Of a stretch of 64,000 nt of DNA, positions 26,323 through 34,333 are shown in pieces (within the stretch, counting starts at the first letter, position 1; each line of letters starts with the position of its first letter). The notes under the pieces were generated by a model that saw only the letters and a list, made by a program, of their open reading frames with translations, had not been told where the DNA came from and made no database searches. A program made the translations under genes and the position numbers. Origin of the DNA: Nocardiopsis coralli. Lineage in GTDB: Bacteria > Actinomycetota > Actinomycetes > Streptosporangiales > Streptosporangiaceae. Where the stretch lies: the NCBI RefSeq assembly GCF_014892575.1, contig NZ_JADBGI010000023.1, positions 1-64,000 of the forward strand, read 5' to 3'.

Positions 26323-28134
26323 ATGCCAGCCCCCACCACCCGCCCACAGCTGCGCGGCGACTTCGGCATGGTCGCCTCCACCCACTGGTTGGCCAGCGCC
26401 ACCGGAATGTCGGTCCTCGAACGCGGTGGCAACGCCTTCGACGCCGCCGTCGCGGCCGGTTTCACCCTCCAGGTCGTCGAACCCCACCTGAACGGCCCCG
26501 GCGGCGAGGTCCCCGTGCTGTTCCAGGCAGCGGGCGAACCCCCACGGGTCCTCTGCGGCCAGGGTGTGGCCCCCGCCGGCGCGACGATCGGCGCCTACAC
26601 AGCGCTCGGCCTGGACCGCATCCCCGGCAGCGGCGTGCTCGCGGCCACCGTTCCGGGTTCCTTCGACGCGTGGATGCTGCTGCTGCGCGACCACGGGACG
26701 ATGGGTGTGCGCGAGGTCCTCGACCACGCCATCGGCCTGTGCGAGCGCGGGTTCCCCGTCCTGCCCAAGATCGCGGCGGCCGTGGAGGCGCTCGCCCCGG
26801 TCTTCGGCCGTCATTGGTCGGGTTCGGCGGCGCTGTACCTGCCCGACGGGAGCACCCCGGCCCCCGGGTCCCGCCTGCGCAACCCGGCGCTGGCCGCCAC
26901 CTACCGGCGGCTGGTCGCCGAGGCCGAGGCGGCCGGGGGCGGACGCGAGGCCCGGATCGACGCCGCACGCCGCGCCTGGTCGCAGGGGTTCGTCGCCGAG
27001 GCACTGGACGGGTTCCTGGCCGGGGACGTGCCGAGTTCGTCCGGCGAGCCCCAGCGTGCGTTCCTGTCCGGGCAGGACCTGGCCGACTGGAGCGCCCACT
27101 ACGAGGACACCGCCTCGGTACGCCACGGCGCGCACACCGTGCACAAGACGGGGCCGTGGGGCCAGGGCCCGGTCCTGCTGCAGCAGCTGCGCCTGGCCGA
27201 GGCCCTGGGCTCCGGAAAGCTGTCGGGGACCTCGCGCGAGGGTGTCGACCCCGACTTCGTGCACCGGGTGACCGAGTCCGCCAAGCTCGCCTTCGCCGAC
27301 CGCGAGGCCTGGTACGGCGACCCGGACCGGGCCGACGTGCCGCTGCAGGAGCTCCTGTCGGCCGAGTACGCACGCGCCCGCGCGGGCCTGGTCGACGACA
27401 CCGCCGCGAGCCGTGAGCAGCGCCCCGGTTCCGTGGTCGGGCGCACGCCCTACCTGCCGCCGGTCCACGTGCCCGGGCAGGCCCCGCAGGACCGCACCAC
27501 CGGGGAACCGACCCTGCGCAACGCCGCCGACCCGGCCGACCGCCGCGGCGACACCTGCCACCTGGACGTGGTCGACGCGGAGGGCAACATGGTCTCGGCC
27601 ACCCCCAGCGGCGGGTGGCTGTCGAGCTCACCGGTCGTGCCCGAGCTCGGCTTCCCGCTCGGCACCCGGGCCCAGATGTTCTGGATGGACGAGGACTCCC
27701 CCAACTCCCTGGCCCCCGGGCGCCGTCCGCGCACGACCCTGTCCCCGACGTTGGTGACCAGGGAGGACGGTCAGGCGGTGCTGGCCATCGGCACCCCCGG
27801 CGGCGACCAGCAGGACCAGTGGACGTTCACGGCGCTTCTGCGGATCCTCAACGGCGCCGACGACCTGCAGGAGGCCCTGGACGCGCCGATGTTCCACACC
27901 AACGCGTTCCCGAGCTCCTTCCACCCGCGCGAGACCGTGCCCGGGGATCTTGTCGTGGAACCGGAGGTCGGACCGGACACCGTCGAGGAGATGCGCCGGC
28001 GCGGGCACGACGTCACGGTCAACGGTTCCTGGTCGCTCGGGCGGTTGGCGGCGGTGGGCCGCGACCCCGACACCGGTGAGCTGCGGGCGGCCGCCGACGC
28101 CCGTGGCGCCCAGGGGTACGCCGCCGGGCGCTGA
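26323..28134 (+). CDS. Gamma-glutamyltransferase family Ntn hydrolase
   Basis: A 603-aa GGT-superfamily proenzyme. The N-terminal part has GMVASTHWLASATGM and ERGGNAFDAAVAAGF. The autoprocessing site is GDTCHLDVVDAEGNMVSATP, with the predicted Thr nucleophile near residue 410. Later motifs are MFWMDEDSPNSLAPG and TPGGDQQDQW. The layout, and TPSGGW after the nucleophile, fit the YwrD/oxamate-amidohydrolase subgroup better than classical glutathione hydrolase, so the substrate is uncertain. No signal peptide is seen. ATG 26323 has GAGGAGG 9 bases upstream. Confidence 0.9.
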   Translation: MPAPTTRPQLRGDFGMVASTHWLASATGMSVLERGGNAFDAAVAAGFTLQVVEPHLNGPGGEVPVLFQAAGEPPRVLCGQGVAPAGATIGAYTALGLDRIPGSGVLAATVPGSFDAWMLLLRDHGTMGVREVLDHAIGLCERGFPVLPKIAAAVEALAPVFGRHWSGSAALYLPDGSTPAPGSRLRNPALAATYRRLVAEAEAAGGGREARIDAARRAWSQGFVAEALDGFLAGDVPSSSGEPQRAFLSGQDLADWSAHYEDTASVRHGAHTVHKTGPWGQGPVLLQQLRLAEALGSGKLSGTSREGVDPDFVHRVTESAKLAFADREAWYGDPDRADVPLQELLSAEYARARAGLVDDTAASREQRPGSVVGRTPYLPPVHVPGQAPQDRTTGEPTLRNAADPADRRGDTCHLDVVDAEGNMVSATPSGGWLSSSPVVPELGFPLGTRAQMFWMDEDSPNSLAPGRRPRTTLSPTLVTREDGQAVLAIGTPGGDQQDQWTFTALLRILNGADDLQEALDAPMFHTNAFPSSFHPRETVPGDLVVEPEVGPDTVEEMRRRGHDVTVNGSWSLGRLAAVGRDPDTGELRAAADARGAQGYAAGR

Positions 28135-28450
28135 GGCCGGAATGTGTGCGGCCGCGGCTCGGTCCGGGCCGCGCACACCGGACCGCGAAGGCTTTCCGAG
28201 AAGGGGCGGACTTCGCACGGTGCGCCCCTCTTGGTCCGACCTCTTGCAAAATCTCCGTGTCACTGCTTATGTAGATCTTGTGACGGGGAAACGCCGACTC
28301 CGATCGTGAACGCACCCCGCGCAGAACTCCATACTTTCCCCGGCAGGGAACGCGGCTGTCTCCCCCTCCCTCAGCGGCGCCCCTGCTTCTCCCCTCCTCA
28401 CCGAGGCCTGCCTTCCCCTCCCGGCTGGGTTATTCGGACAAGGAGAGATC
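28135..28450. other. Spacer with possible non-coding transcript
   Basis: This is a pyrimidine-rich + strand with no conserved protein frame. TTGCAA at about 28244 and TATGTA about 18 bp further give a weak promoter-like pair, and the strong hairpin/T-tract at 28451-28500 could end a transcript of about 220 nt. No known RNA family was recognised. Confidence 0.3.
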
Positions 28451-28500
28451 CGTGGGCCGTGGCGCCGCTTCCCGAGCGGCACCACGGCCCACGTGTTTTT
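28451..28500 (+). terminator. Strong intrinsic terminator with T-tract
   Basis: CGTGGGCCGTGG pairs with CCACGGCCCACG, with a nested GCCGC/GCGGC hairpin in the loop, followed by TGTTTTT on the + strand. It may serve the ggt-like gene or a small RNA upstream. Confidence 0.85.
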
Positions 28501-28617
28501 GTGCGTGGACCGGTATTCGAATCACGCTGAATCGTGCTCTTTTACCACGGGCGCAATGCACTGGCACCCGAGGAAATGTGGCGCACGGAATAACGGTCAC
28601 ATTCAGGAAACGAAAAG

Positions 28618-28646
28618 GGCGCCCCGGGTCCGAGCCCGAGGCGCCC
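28618..28646 (-). terminator. Intrinsic terminator of the NlpC/P60 gene
   Basis: The stem GGGCGCC/GGCGCCC with inner CGGG/CCCG is followed on the minus strand by TTTTCGTTT. It lies 19 bp past the stop of the minus-strand NlpC/P60 gene. Confidence 0.88.
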
Positions 28647-28664
28647 TCACGGGGTCGGGGTGTC

Positions 28665-29885
28665 TCAGGCGTGCACGCGCACCACGCCGGCGAAGTTCTC
28701 CGTGCGGACCGGGGTGACGCGTACGTCCAACCCGGTGCGCGGGGCCTCCAGCATGTCGCCGTCGCCCAGGTAGATCGCCACGTGGGAGATGTACCCGGGG
28801 GCGGTGGGGTCGGAGCGCCAGAAGATGAGGTCGCCGCGTTCCATGTCCTCGTAGTCGACGCGGGTGCCCGCGTTCCACTGGTCGTGGGTCACGCGCGGGA
28901 TCGTCACACCGGCCTCGTCGAAGGCCCACTGGAGCAGGCCGGAGCAGTCGAAGCCCTGGTTCGGGGTGGTGCCGCCCCACACGTAGGGCACACCGAGCTG
29001 GGTCTCGGCGTTGGCGATGACCTCCTCGATGACGGTCGGGGGCACCGCCTCGCCCTCGGTCATCGGTTCGGGTGCATCGGCGACCAGCTGCAGGGAGGTG
29101 TCGAACTCCTCCAAGGTGTCCTCGAGGTCCTCCTGCAGGTCGAACAGGTCGGCGTCGGCGGCCGAGACCACGAGCGCGTTGCCCTCGGGCATGCCGAGCT
29201 CGGCGGCGCGCTCGCGGGAGACCAGGGCGTCGATGCCGGCGATCCCGGAGGTGGCGTGGGTCCACACCTCCATCGGGACCTCGCCCTTGCCGCCCTGGAC
29301 GGTGACGTCGGATCCGACCTCGAGGTCGCGTTCGGTCCCGGCGTCCTTGGAAAGGGCCAGGGCGCCCTCGGCAACGCCCTGCCAGACGTCGTCGGACTCG
29401 GCGGAGGGTTCGGGCGCGTGGTTGCGGAAGGTGGAGGGGTCCACGCCCAGGAGCGAGGTCTGTTCCCCCTCGATCTCCAGGCGGGCAGCGTCGACGGTGA
29501 GGGCGTGCTCGACCCCGTCGATGTCGGAGACCGCCTCGACGGCCTCCTCGGGGAGTTCCTCGGGGGCGACCGCGAAGTACTCGACGCTGCGGGCCTCGTC
29601 GAAGGGCTCGACCTCGGCGTCGCCGTCGAGGGTGTCGGTGTCGGCGGTGTCCGGCGCGGTGCCGTCCGCGTCGTCGCCGTCGCTGTCGTCGTCGGGGGCC
29701 GCGGAACGGGGGTCGGAACCGCTGGGTTCGGTCTCCGAGGCGGGGACCGTGTCTGCGGGGGCGACCTGCTCGCTCACGGGCGGACGGTCCTCGACCACGG
29801 GTTCGGCCCAGACCGGCCCGGAACCGAGGGCCGTGAAGGCGACCACGAGGGCCGCCGAACTACAGGCGCGGGTACGGGTTCGCAC
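28665..29885 (-). CDS. Secreted NlpC/P60 (C40) hydrolase with MacB-like middle domain
   Basis: A 406-aa secreted protein with a signal peptide of about 27 residues (cleavage after VWA) and an acidic linker (about 30-95). Residues about 100-260 form a domain with SLLGVDPSTF, GSDVTVQG and IDALVSRERAAELG that resembles the extracytoplasmic core of MacB/FtsX-type permeases. The C-terminal NlpC/P60 domain has catalytic Cys in NQGFDCSGLLQWAF and His in GYISHVAIYLG. It probably cleaves peptidoglycan stem peptides. The start is GTG 29885, with a GAAGGGTGAG stretch upstream. The permease-like part may couple to or mimic an ABC regulator, which is an inference. Confidence 0.88.
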   Translation of the reverse strand: MRTRTRACSSAALVVAFTALGSGPVWAEPVVEDRPPVSEQVAPADTVPASETEPSGSDPRSAAPDDDSDGDDADGTAPDTADTDTLDGDAEVEPFDEARSVEYFAVAPEELPEEAVEAVSDIDGVEHALTVDAARLEIEGEQTSLLGVDPSTFRNHAPEPSAESDDVWQGVAEGALALSKDAGTERDLEVGSDVTVQGGKGEVPMEVWTHATSGIAGIDALVSRERAAELGMPEGNALVVSAADADLFDLQEDLEDTLEEFDTSLQLVADAPEPMTEGEAVPPTVIEEVIANAETQLGVPYVWGGTTPNQGFDCSGLLQWAFDEAGVTIPRVTHDQWNAGTRVDYEDMERGDLIFWRSDPTAPGYISHVAIYLGDGDMLEAPRTGLDVRVTPVRTENFAGVVRVHA

Positions 29886-30230
29886 GGGGAGATCTCACCC
29901 TTCCTCTGGCCGCTCGGGGCCCGGAGCCCCTGCGCCACACGGCCCGTCGACGGTTTCCGGGAAAACCAGAATGGTCGGGCGGCGCCCAGTTTGCAAGAAG
30001 CCCAGCCCGTCCGATATCGGACGTCCACCCCTCGGACACCTCGCGGCCTTTCGGCCTTTCCGTGCCCCATGCGGGATCCCTTGCCCCGCAGGGCCTCCCT
30101 GGCCTGCGAAAACACCATCGTGACGCTTTCGGGGCGACTGTGGCCGAGGCCTTGCGGAACCTCGTGAAAATGGAGAACGGACCATTCACGGAAGGCTCCG
30201 CCATGTTCCACGTGTGGTAGCGCAAGGCGG
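29886..30230. promoter_or_regulatory. Upstream region of NlpC/P60 gene with 14-bp palindrome
   Basis: This is a 345-bp gap between two minus-strand genes. GTCCGATATCGGAC at 30009-30022 is a perfect palindrome and a candidate operator. Tandem GGCCTTTC repeats lie near 30048-30060. The ydaO (c-di-AMP) riboswitch that often precedes such genes in actinomycetes was looked for and its conserved blocks were not found. Confidence 0.4.
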
Positions 30231-31907
30231 TCAGATCTGCGAGTGCTCATCCGAAACGGTCGTGACCAGCGGAAACCGGACCGGAGATCCGGGAAAGAGC
30301 AGTTCCCGCGTCTCGCGCTCGGCCTCGGCCACCGCCCGGACGGCCTCCTCGGCGCGGTCGGCGGGCACGTGCAGGACCACCTCGTCGTGCACGAAGAAGA
30401 CCACCCCGGCACCCTCGGGCAGCGCCGGCTCGAGCCGGGCGAGCCGGACGCGCAGGGCGGCCAGAAGCACCGACGCCCACTCGGCGGCGGTGGCCTGCAC
30501 GACGAAGTTGCGGGTGAAGCGGCCCTGCGCCCGGCGGGTGCGGTCGCCCTCGGTGCCCGACGGAAGGGTGTCCCACCCGTGCGGGCGGGGCGAGGTGCGG
30601 CCCAGCCACGAACGCACCGCGCGGCCCTCCTCGCCGGCGCGGGCCGCGGTGTCGACGTGGTCGAGGGCGCGCGGGTAGAGGCGGCGCATCGTTGCGAGCA
30701 GGGGTGCTGCGTCGCCGGTGGTCTGGCCGTACATCGCGGCGAGCATGCCGATCTTGGCGCGGTCGCGGTCGCCGCCCACGTGCACGGCCAGCCGGGCGTA
30801 GAGGTCCTCCTCCGCGGCGGCCTCGGCCAGGGCCAGGTCGCCGGAGACCGCGGCAAGGACCCGGGGTTCCAGCTGTCCGGCGTCGGCGCGCACCAGCGCC
30901 CACCCGGGGTCGGCGCGCACGGCCCCGCGCAGAGCCTTGGGGACCTGGAGCCCTCCCCCGCCGCGGGTGGCCCAGCGCCCCGAGACCACGCCCGCGACGA
31001 CGTAGTCGGGGTGGAAGCGCCCGAGCCGCACGCCGCCGGGGCCGGGGCGTTCGCTCACCCACTGCTCACGCCAGGCCCAGCCGTTGGCGGAGTGGAGTCG
31101 GGCGAGCTCCTTGTACCGCAGGAGCAGGGGCGCGGCGGGGTGTTCGACCTCCCGCAGGACCCAGGAGCGCGTCGAGGGGACGGGGTGGCCCGCGCGTGCG
31201 AGCGCGCGCATGACCTGGGAGGGCGAGTCGGGGTTGAGCTCCTGGTCCAAGGCGTCCCCGATGCGGGCGGCCAGGTCGGCGAGCACGGCGGGGCGTTGGC
31301 CGGCGACCGGGCGCGGGCCGAGGAGTTCGGTGAGCAGCCGGTCGTGGATGTCTGGGCGCAGGGGCAGGCCGTCGTGGCTCATCTCGGCCGCCGCGAGCCC
31401 GCCGGCCGACTCGACCGCGGCGAGCAGGCGCAGACCGCCCGAGTCGGTCAGGGCCTCCAGGCGGCGGACCTGGTCGTCGTGGACCTCGGCCAGGGCGGCG
31501 AGGCGGTCGGTGCCCGGGGGCAGGGTGGAGCGGTCGGCCCCGAACAGCGCGGGCTGGGCGTGAGCGCCCTCCCCCGTGCGCCGCACCGGGTCGTCGGGCA
31601 CGGGGCGGCCGTGGAGCCGGGCCCACACCGCGCCCAGGGAGTGGGGTTCCTCGTGGCGTCCGTCGTGGCCGAGCAGGAGCGCCTCGGTGAGGGCGGTGTC
31701 GTGGCTGCGGCGGACGCGGACCCCGGCGCGCACGAGGTCTGGGTAGAGGTCCTCCCACGCGTCCCACACCCAGCGGGGCGGTGGCCCGGCGGCGTTCTCG
31801 CGGTCACGCACGGCCTCGGCGAGGTCGGGCACGCGCTCGGGGCGGGCGGTCCCGAGTTCCTGGAGCCACCCGCCGCCCTCGCCGTCGGCGACCACCGCGA
31901 TCCGCAT
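30231..31907 (-). CDS. Bifunctional 3'-5' exonuclease/DNA polymerase (PolA-like)
   Basis: A 558-aa family A polymerase-like protein. The N-terminal about 200 residues correspond to a degenerate 3'-5' exonuclease region. The polymerase domain has motif A as VRADAGQLEPRVLAA (Asp retained), motif B RAKIGMLAAMYGQTTG with catalytic Lys/Tyr-Gly, and motif C VHDEVVLHV. No 5'-nuclease domain is present, so this is not housekeeping PolA but the short actinobacterial paralogue of unclear role in repair. ATG 31907 is chosen because the frame beyond it enters the repetitive spacer. Confidence 0.85.
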   Translation of the reverse strand: MRIAVVADGEGGGWLQELGTARPERVPDLAEAVRDRENAAGPPPRWVWDAWEDLYPDLVRAGVRVRRSHDTALTEALLLGHDGRHEEPHSLGAVWARLHGRPVPDDPVRRTGEGAHAQPALFGADRSTLPPGTDRLAALAEVHDDQVRRLEALTDSGGLRLLAAVESAGGLAAAEMSHDGLPLRPDIHDRLLTELLGPRPVAGQRPAVLADLAARIGDALDQELNPDSPSQVMRALARAGHPVPSTRSWVLREVEHPAAPLLLRYKELARLHSANGWAWREQWVSERPGPGGVRLGRFHPDYVVAGVVSGRWATRGGGGLQVPKALRGAVRADPGWALVRADAGQLEPRVLAAVSGDLALAEAAAEEDLYARLAVHVGGDRDRAKIGMLAAMYGQTTGDAAPLLATMRRLYPRALDHVDTAARAGEEGRAVRSWLGRTSPRPHGWDTLPSGTEGDRTRRAQGRFTRNFVVQATAAEWASVLLAALRVRLARLEPALPEGAGVVFFVHDEVVLHVPADRAEEAVRAVAEAERETRELLFPGSPVRFPLVTTVSDEHSQI

Positions 31908-31965
31908 GCCCCCAGTCTCCCGCGGGAGCACCGGCGGCGCGCACCGGGACACGTGCCCGCGAGCC

Positions 31966-32080
31966 TCGAAGGAGCGATGCTCATCCGCCACGCACAGCTC
32001 CAGCGCCGGCAAGCATGCTCCGCAGACAGCACCCACACCCCCGAGAAGCACCGCCCGACGGAATACGCCCCGAAGGGGCG
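31966..32080. repeat. Intergenic repeat element, copy R1
   Basis: It begins CGAAGGAGCGATGCTCATCC, shared exactly with R3, and ends in TACGCCCCGAAGGG, also shared with R3. On the minus strand the core reads as the codons P-A-L-E-L-C-V-A-D-E-H-R-S. Confidence 0.7.
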
Positions 32081-32257
32081 CCGCACACCATCAGCGAACC
32101 CGGCCGGCACAACCAGACGCTCCTCGGCCCCGGGGCCGAGTCCGCCCACCGCGACACGCACCGAGAGCCTTGAAGGGATGCCCCGGCGCACATGCATGCG
32201 AAGCACGTCCGGCGGCCGGGACCGAAGCGCCGAAAGGCGACGACGTGCCCCCCGGGG

Positions 32258-32330
32258 GGGTACCGATACTCATCCGGCACACGCAGGTTCAGCAACGGCG
32301 CGTCTGTCGCGAGAGCGCTCGGGACGTGGA
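32258..32330. repeat. Intergenic repeat element, copy R2 (most diverged)
   Basis: CGATACTCATCC followed by a GCACACGCAGGTTCAGCAAC-like core matches the first half of R1 and R3. On the minus strand it reads P-L-L-N-L-R-V-P-D-E-Y-R-Y. The 3' half is not recognisable. Confidence 0.6.
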
Positions 32331-32376
32331 GCGAGCCCGGAAGGGCGAGCCCCGGGCTCGGTTCACAGAAGCCGGG

Positions 32377-32487
32377 CCCCGAAGGAGCGATGCTCATCCC
32401 ACACGCGCAAGTTCGGCACCGGCACACCTGCGCCAGACCCCAGGTCGGCCACATGCCACACGCCCCGAAGGGCGGCACCAGGGCACG
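32377..32487. repeat. Intergenic repeat element, copy R3
   Basis: It shares CGAAGGAGCGATGCTCATCC with R1 and an ACACGCCCCGAAGGG tail. On the minus strand the core reads P-V-P-N-L-R-V-W-D-E-H-R-S. Confidence 0.7.
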
Positions 32488-32674
32488 TTCGGGCACGGCG
32501 CGGTCCGAGATCGGGGCAGGGGCACCGGGGCCGGCCGCCCCGTTCGACAACGGCTCAGCAGGTCCGGCGGAGCAGCAGCGCGGTCGGGGCCGGGCGGCCC
32601 CGACCGCTTCACCCCGGGGCCCGGTCGGCTCATCCGGGCGTTCCGGGACCGGGCGCCGGGGGGCGTGGTGCGGG

Positions 32675-33631
32675 TCAGGCGCCGGGGCGCACCACGTTGG
32701 TGAGGGGCTCGCCCGCGGCCCAGCGGGACAGCTGGGCGTCCATGAACGTGCGGGCGCGGGGGTAGAACGACGCCGCGCCCCCGGCCACGTGCGGGGTGAT
32801 GTGAACCCCCGGGGCGTCCCACAGCGGGTGGTCGACCGGCAGCGGCTCGGGGTCGGTCACGTCGAGAGCCGCACGCACACGCCCGTTCTGCGCCAGGAGC
32901 GCCCCGGTGTCCACGACCGGACCGCGGCCCACGTTCACCACCAGCGCGTCGTCCGGCAACAGGTCGAACTCCCGCGTTCCGAACAGCCCTCGGGTGGACT
33001 CGGTGAGCGGGGTGACGATGACGACCACGTCCGCGTGCGGCAGCAGGTCGTGCAGTTCGTCGACACCGTGCACGTCCTCGCCGGGGCGGGCGCGGCTCGC
33101 CACCCGGGTCACGGTGGTCTCGAACGGCAGCACCCGGCGCTCGACCGCAGCCCCGATGCTCCCGTAACCCACGATCAGCACCCGGCAGTCGGCCAGGGAG
33201 CGCTGGGGCACCGAGCCCCACCGGTGGTCGCGCTGGTCGACCGCCCACCGCGGCAGGTCCCGCTGCGCCGCCAGCATGAGCGCGAGCGCGTGCTCGGCGG
33301 TGCTCGCGTCGTGCAGACCGCGCCCGTTGCACAGGGTCACGTGGTCCGGCAACAGCGGCAGGACCTGCTCGTACCCGGCCGAGACCAGCTGCACGACCTC
33401 GAGGTTCGGCATACGCGCGATGACGTCGGTGGACTCGTCCACGCCCTGGGTGGAGGGGCTGTAGGGCACTTGGTAGAAGGTCACCTCGTCCAGCCCCCTC
33501 GTGGGCGCGGGGCCGCCCGCGTAGAGGTCGACCTCCAGGGAGTCGGGGGCGTTCTCCCGGTTCTGTTCCCACTGCACGAGTGCTCGGCCGCCCATGTGGC
33601 TGCACAACCTTTCCGCATCGGTGCTCGTCAC
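32675..33631 (-). CDS. D-2-hydroxyacid dehydrogenase (NAD-dependent)
   Basis: A protein of about 318 aa from the phosphoglycerate/2-hydroxyacid dehydrogenase family, which reduces 2-oxoacids to D-2-hydroxyacids or the reverse. The Rossmann motif is VLIVGYGSIGAAVE (about 155-168), the active-site Arg lies in NVGRGPVVD, the Glu in DPEPLP, and the His in ITPHVAGG. The start may be GTG 33631 or ATG 33595 (GGAAAGG lies 12 bases before the ATG). A MITE-like element begins only 9 bp upstream of the GTG and may have replaced the native promoter. Substrate unknown. Confidence 0.9.
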   Translation of the reverse strand: MTSTDAERLCSHMGGRALVQWEQNRENAPDSLEVDLYAGGPAPTRGLDEVTFYQVPYSPSTQGVDESTDVIARMPNLEVVQLVSAGYEQVLPLLPDHVTLCNGRGLHDASTAEHALALMLAAQRDLPRWAVDQRDHRWGSVPQRSLADCRVLIVGYGSIGAAVERRVLPFETTVTRVASRARPGEDVHGVDELHDLLPHADVVVIVTPLTESTRGLFGTREFDLLPDDALVVNVGRGPVVDTGALLAQNGRVRAALDVTDPEPLPVDHPLWDAPGVHITPHVAGGAASFYPRARTFMDAQLSRWAAGEPLTNVVRPGA

Positions 33632-33639
33632 GCGCCAGC

Positions 33640-33810
33640 CTAGGGCCTGTTTGGTAGGTGCCTTCCGTCGCGAGCGTCGTATCCAGTGGTGCTATCGCAA
33701 GGCCGAAGAAGGAGTCGGCCTGGATGTGCCGTTGACTGATGAGAACGCAGCGAGAGTGCCGCTGGGGCGACGCGCAGCAGGTAACTGGGCACCTTCCAAG
33801 CAGGCCCTGG
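33640..33810. mobile_element. MITE-like element, copy A (about 171 bp)
   Basis: The left end is CTAGGGCCTGTTTGG-TAGGTGCC and the right end GGCACCTTCCAAGCAGGCCCTGG. These are terminal inverted repeats matching at about 20 of 23 positions. Internally it carries two blocks (33683-33715 and 33734-33777) that are almost identical to blocks in copy B. There is no transposase frame. The ends resemble IS5-family elements with CTAG-type target sites; here the right CTAG has decayed to CTGG. Confidence 0.75.
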
Positions 33811-33941
33811 GTGCCGGGGCGACCCGGTGCCCCCGGCGCCCGTCCGCAGCGCCCGCCGACCGTGCCCGACGGCGCTCCGGCGCGGCGCAGGGCCGGGGCC
33901 GAGCAGGGGTGTGAGGCTACCGGCGAGCGAAGGGGGACGGG
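33811..33941. other. Spacer between MITE copy A and the NTF2-like gene
   Basis: No gene was seen. It is GC-rich and probably carries the promoter of the NTF2-like gene, whose SD-like AAGGGGGAC lies just before 33942. Confidence 0.4.
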
Positions 33942-34316
33942 ATGGACGAGATCGAGGAACTGCAGGCGCTCGACCGGGCCTGGCGCCGCGCCATCGTGGC
34001 CAACGAGGCCGGAGAGATCGGGCGCTTCATGTCCGAGGACTGGGTCCTCGTCGACGGGGACGGTGTGGGCACCCGCGAGAAGTTCCTGTCCCTGGTCTCG
34101 TCCGGGGCCCTGACCCACAGCAGGATGGAGGCCGTCCCGGGCACCGAGCGCGTTCGTGTGTACGGCGACACGGCCGTGGTCACCGCACGCGTCGTCAACA
34201 CCGCGCACTACGGAGGCCGGGACTTCCACGCCGACGAGTGGACGACCGACGTCTACCGCCAGACCGATCAGGGCTGGGTCTGTGTGATCTCGCAGGCCAC
34301 CCCGGCCCAGGGCTGA
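33942..34316 (+). CDS. NTF2-like / DUF4440 family protein
   Basis: A 124-aa single-domain protein with the SnoaL/NTF2-like pattern: an N-terminal helix (MDEIEELQALDRAWRRAI), FMSEDWVLVDGDG, GTREKFLSLV, then the beta sheet VRVYGDTAVVTARVV and WTTDVYRQTDQGWVCV. DUF4440 members bind small hydrophobic ligands or act as isomerase/hydrolase-like proteins, and function here is unknown. SD AAGGGGGAC precedes the ATG. It is convergent with the methyltransferase gene 17 bp away. Confidence 0.85.
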   Translation: MDEIEELQALDRAWRRAIVANEAGEIGRFMSEDWVLVDGDGVGTREKFLSLVSSGALTHSRMEAVPGTERVRVYGDTAVVTARVVNTAHYGGRDFHADEWTTDVYRQTDQGWVCVISQATPAQG

Positions 34317-34333
34317 GGCCGTCCGAACGCCGG

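Larger units (their letters stand above)
31908..32674. other. Repeat-bearing spacer without a recognisable gene
   Basis: This 767-bp stretch holds three diverged copies of one element (31966-32080, 32258-32330, 32377-32487) and a run of seven or more G near 32263. Open frames here are inconsistent between copies and do not resemble known proteins. Confidence 0.6.

Noticed and set aside
29886..30230. ydaO/yuaA c-di-AMP riboswitch upstream of the NlpC/P60 gene
   Set aside because: The conserved blocks (GGGGAACCC-, GGGTGAATCC- and GCCGAATCCG-like) could not be found in the minus-strand leader.
31966..32487. Possible CRISPR array
   Set aside because: Only three diverged copies with unequal spacing (about 290 and 120 bp) and long units. 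No cas genes in the window.
33594..33914. Possible transposase fragment in MITE copy A (W-C-Y-R-K-A-E-E-G-V ...)
   Set aside because: The matching segments in copies A and B are not in a consistent long frame and do not resemble a known transposase motif, so the elements are called non-autonomous instead.
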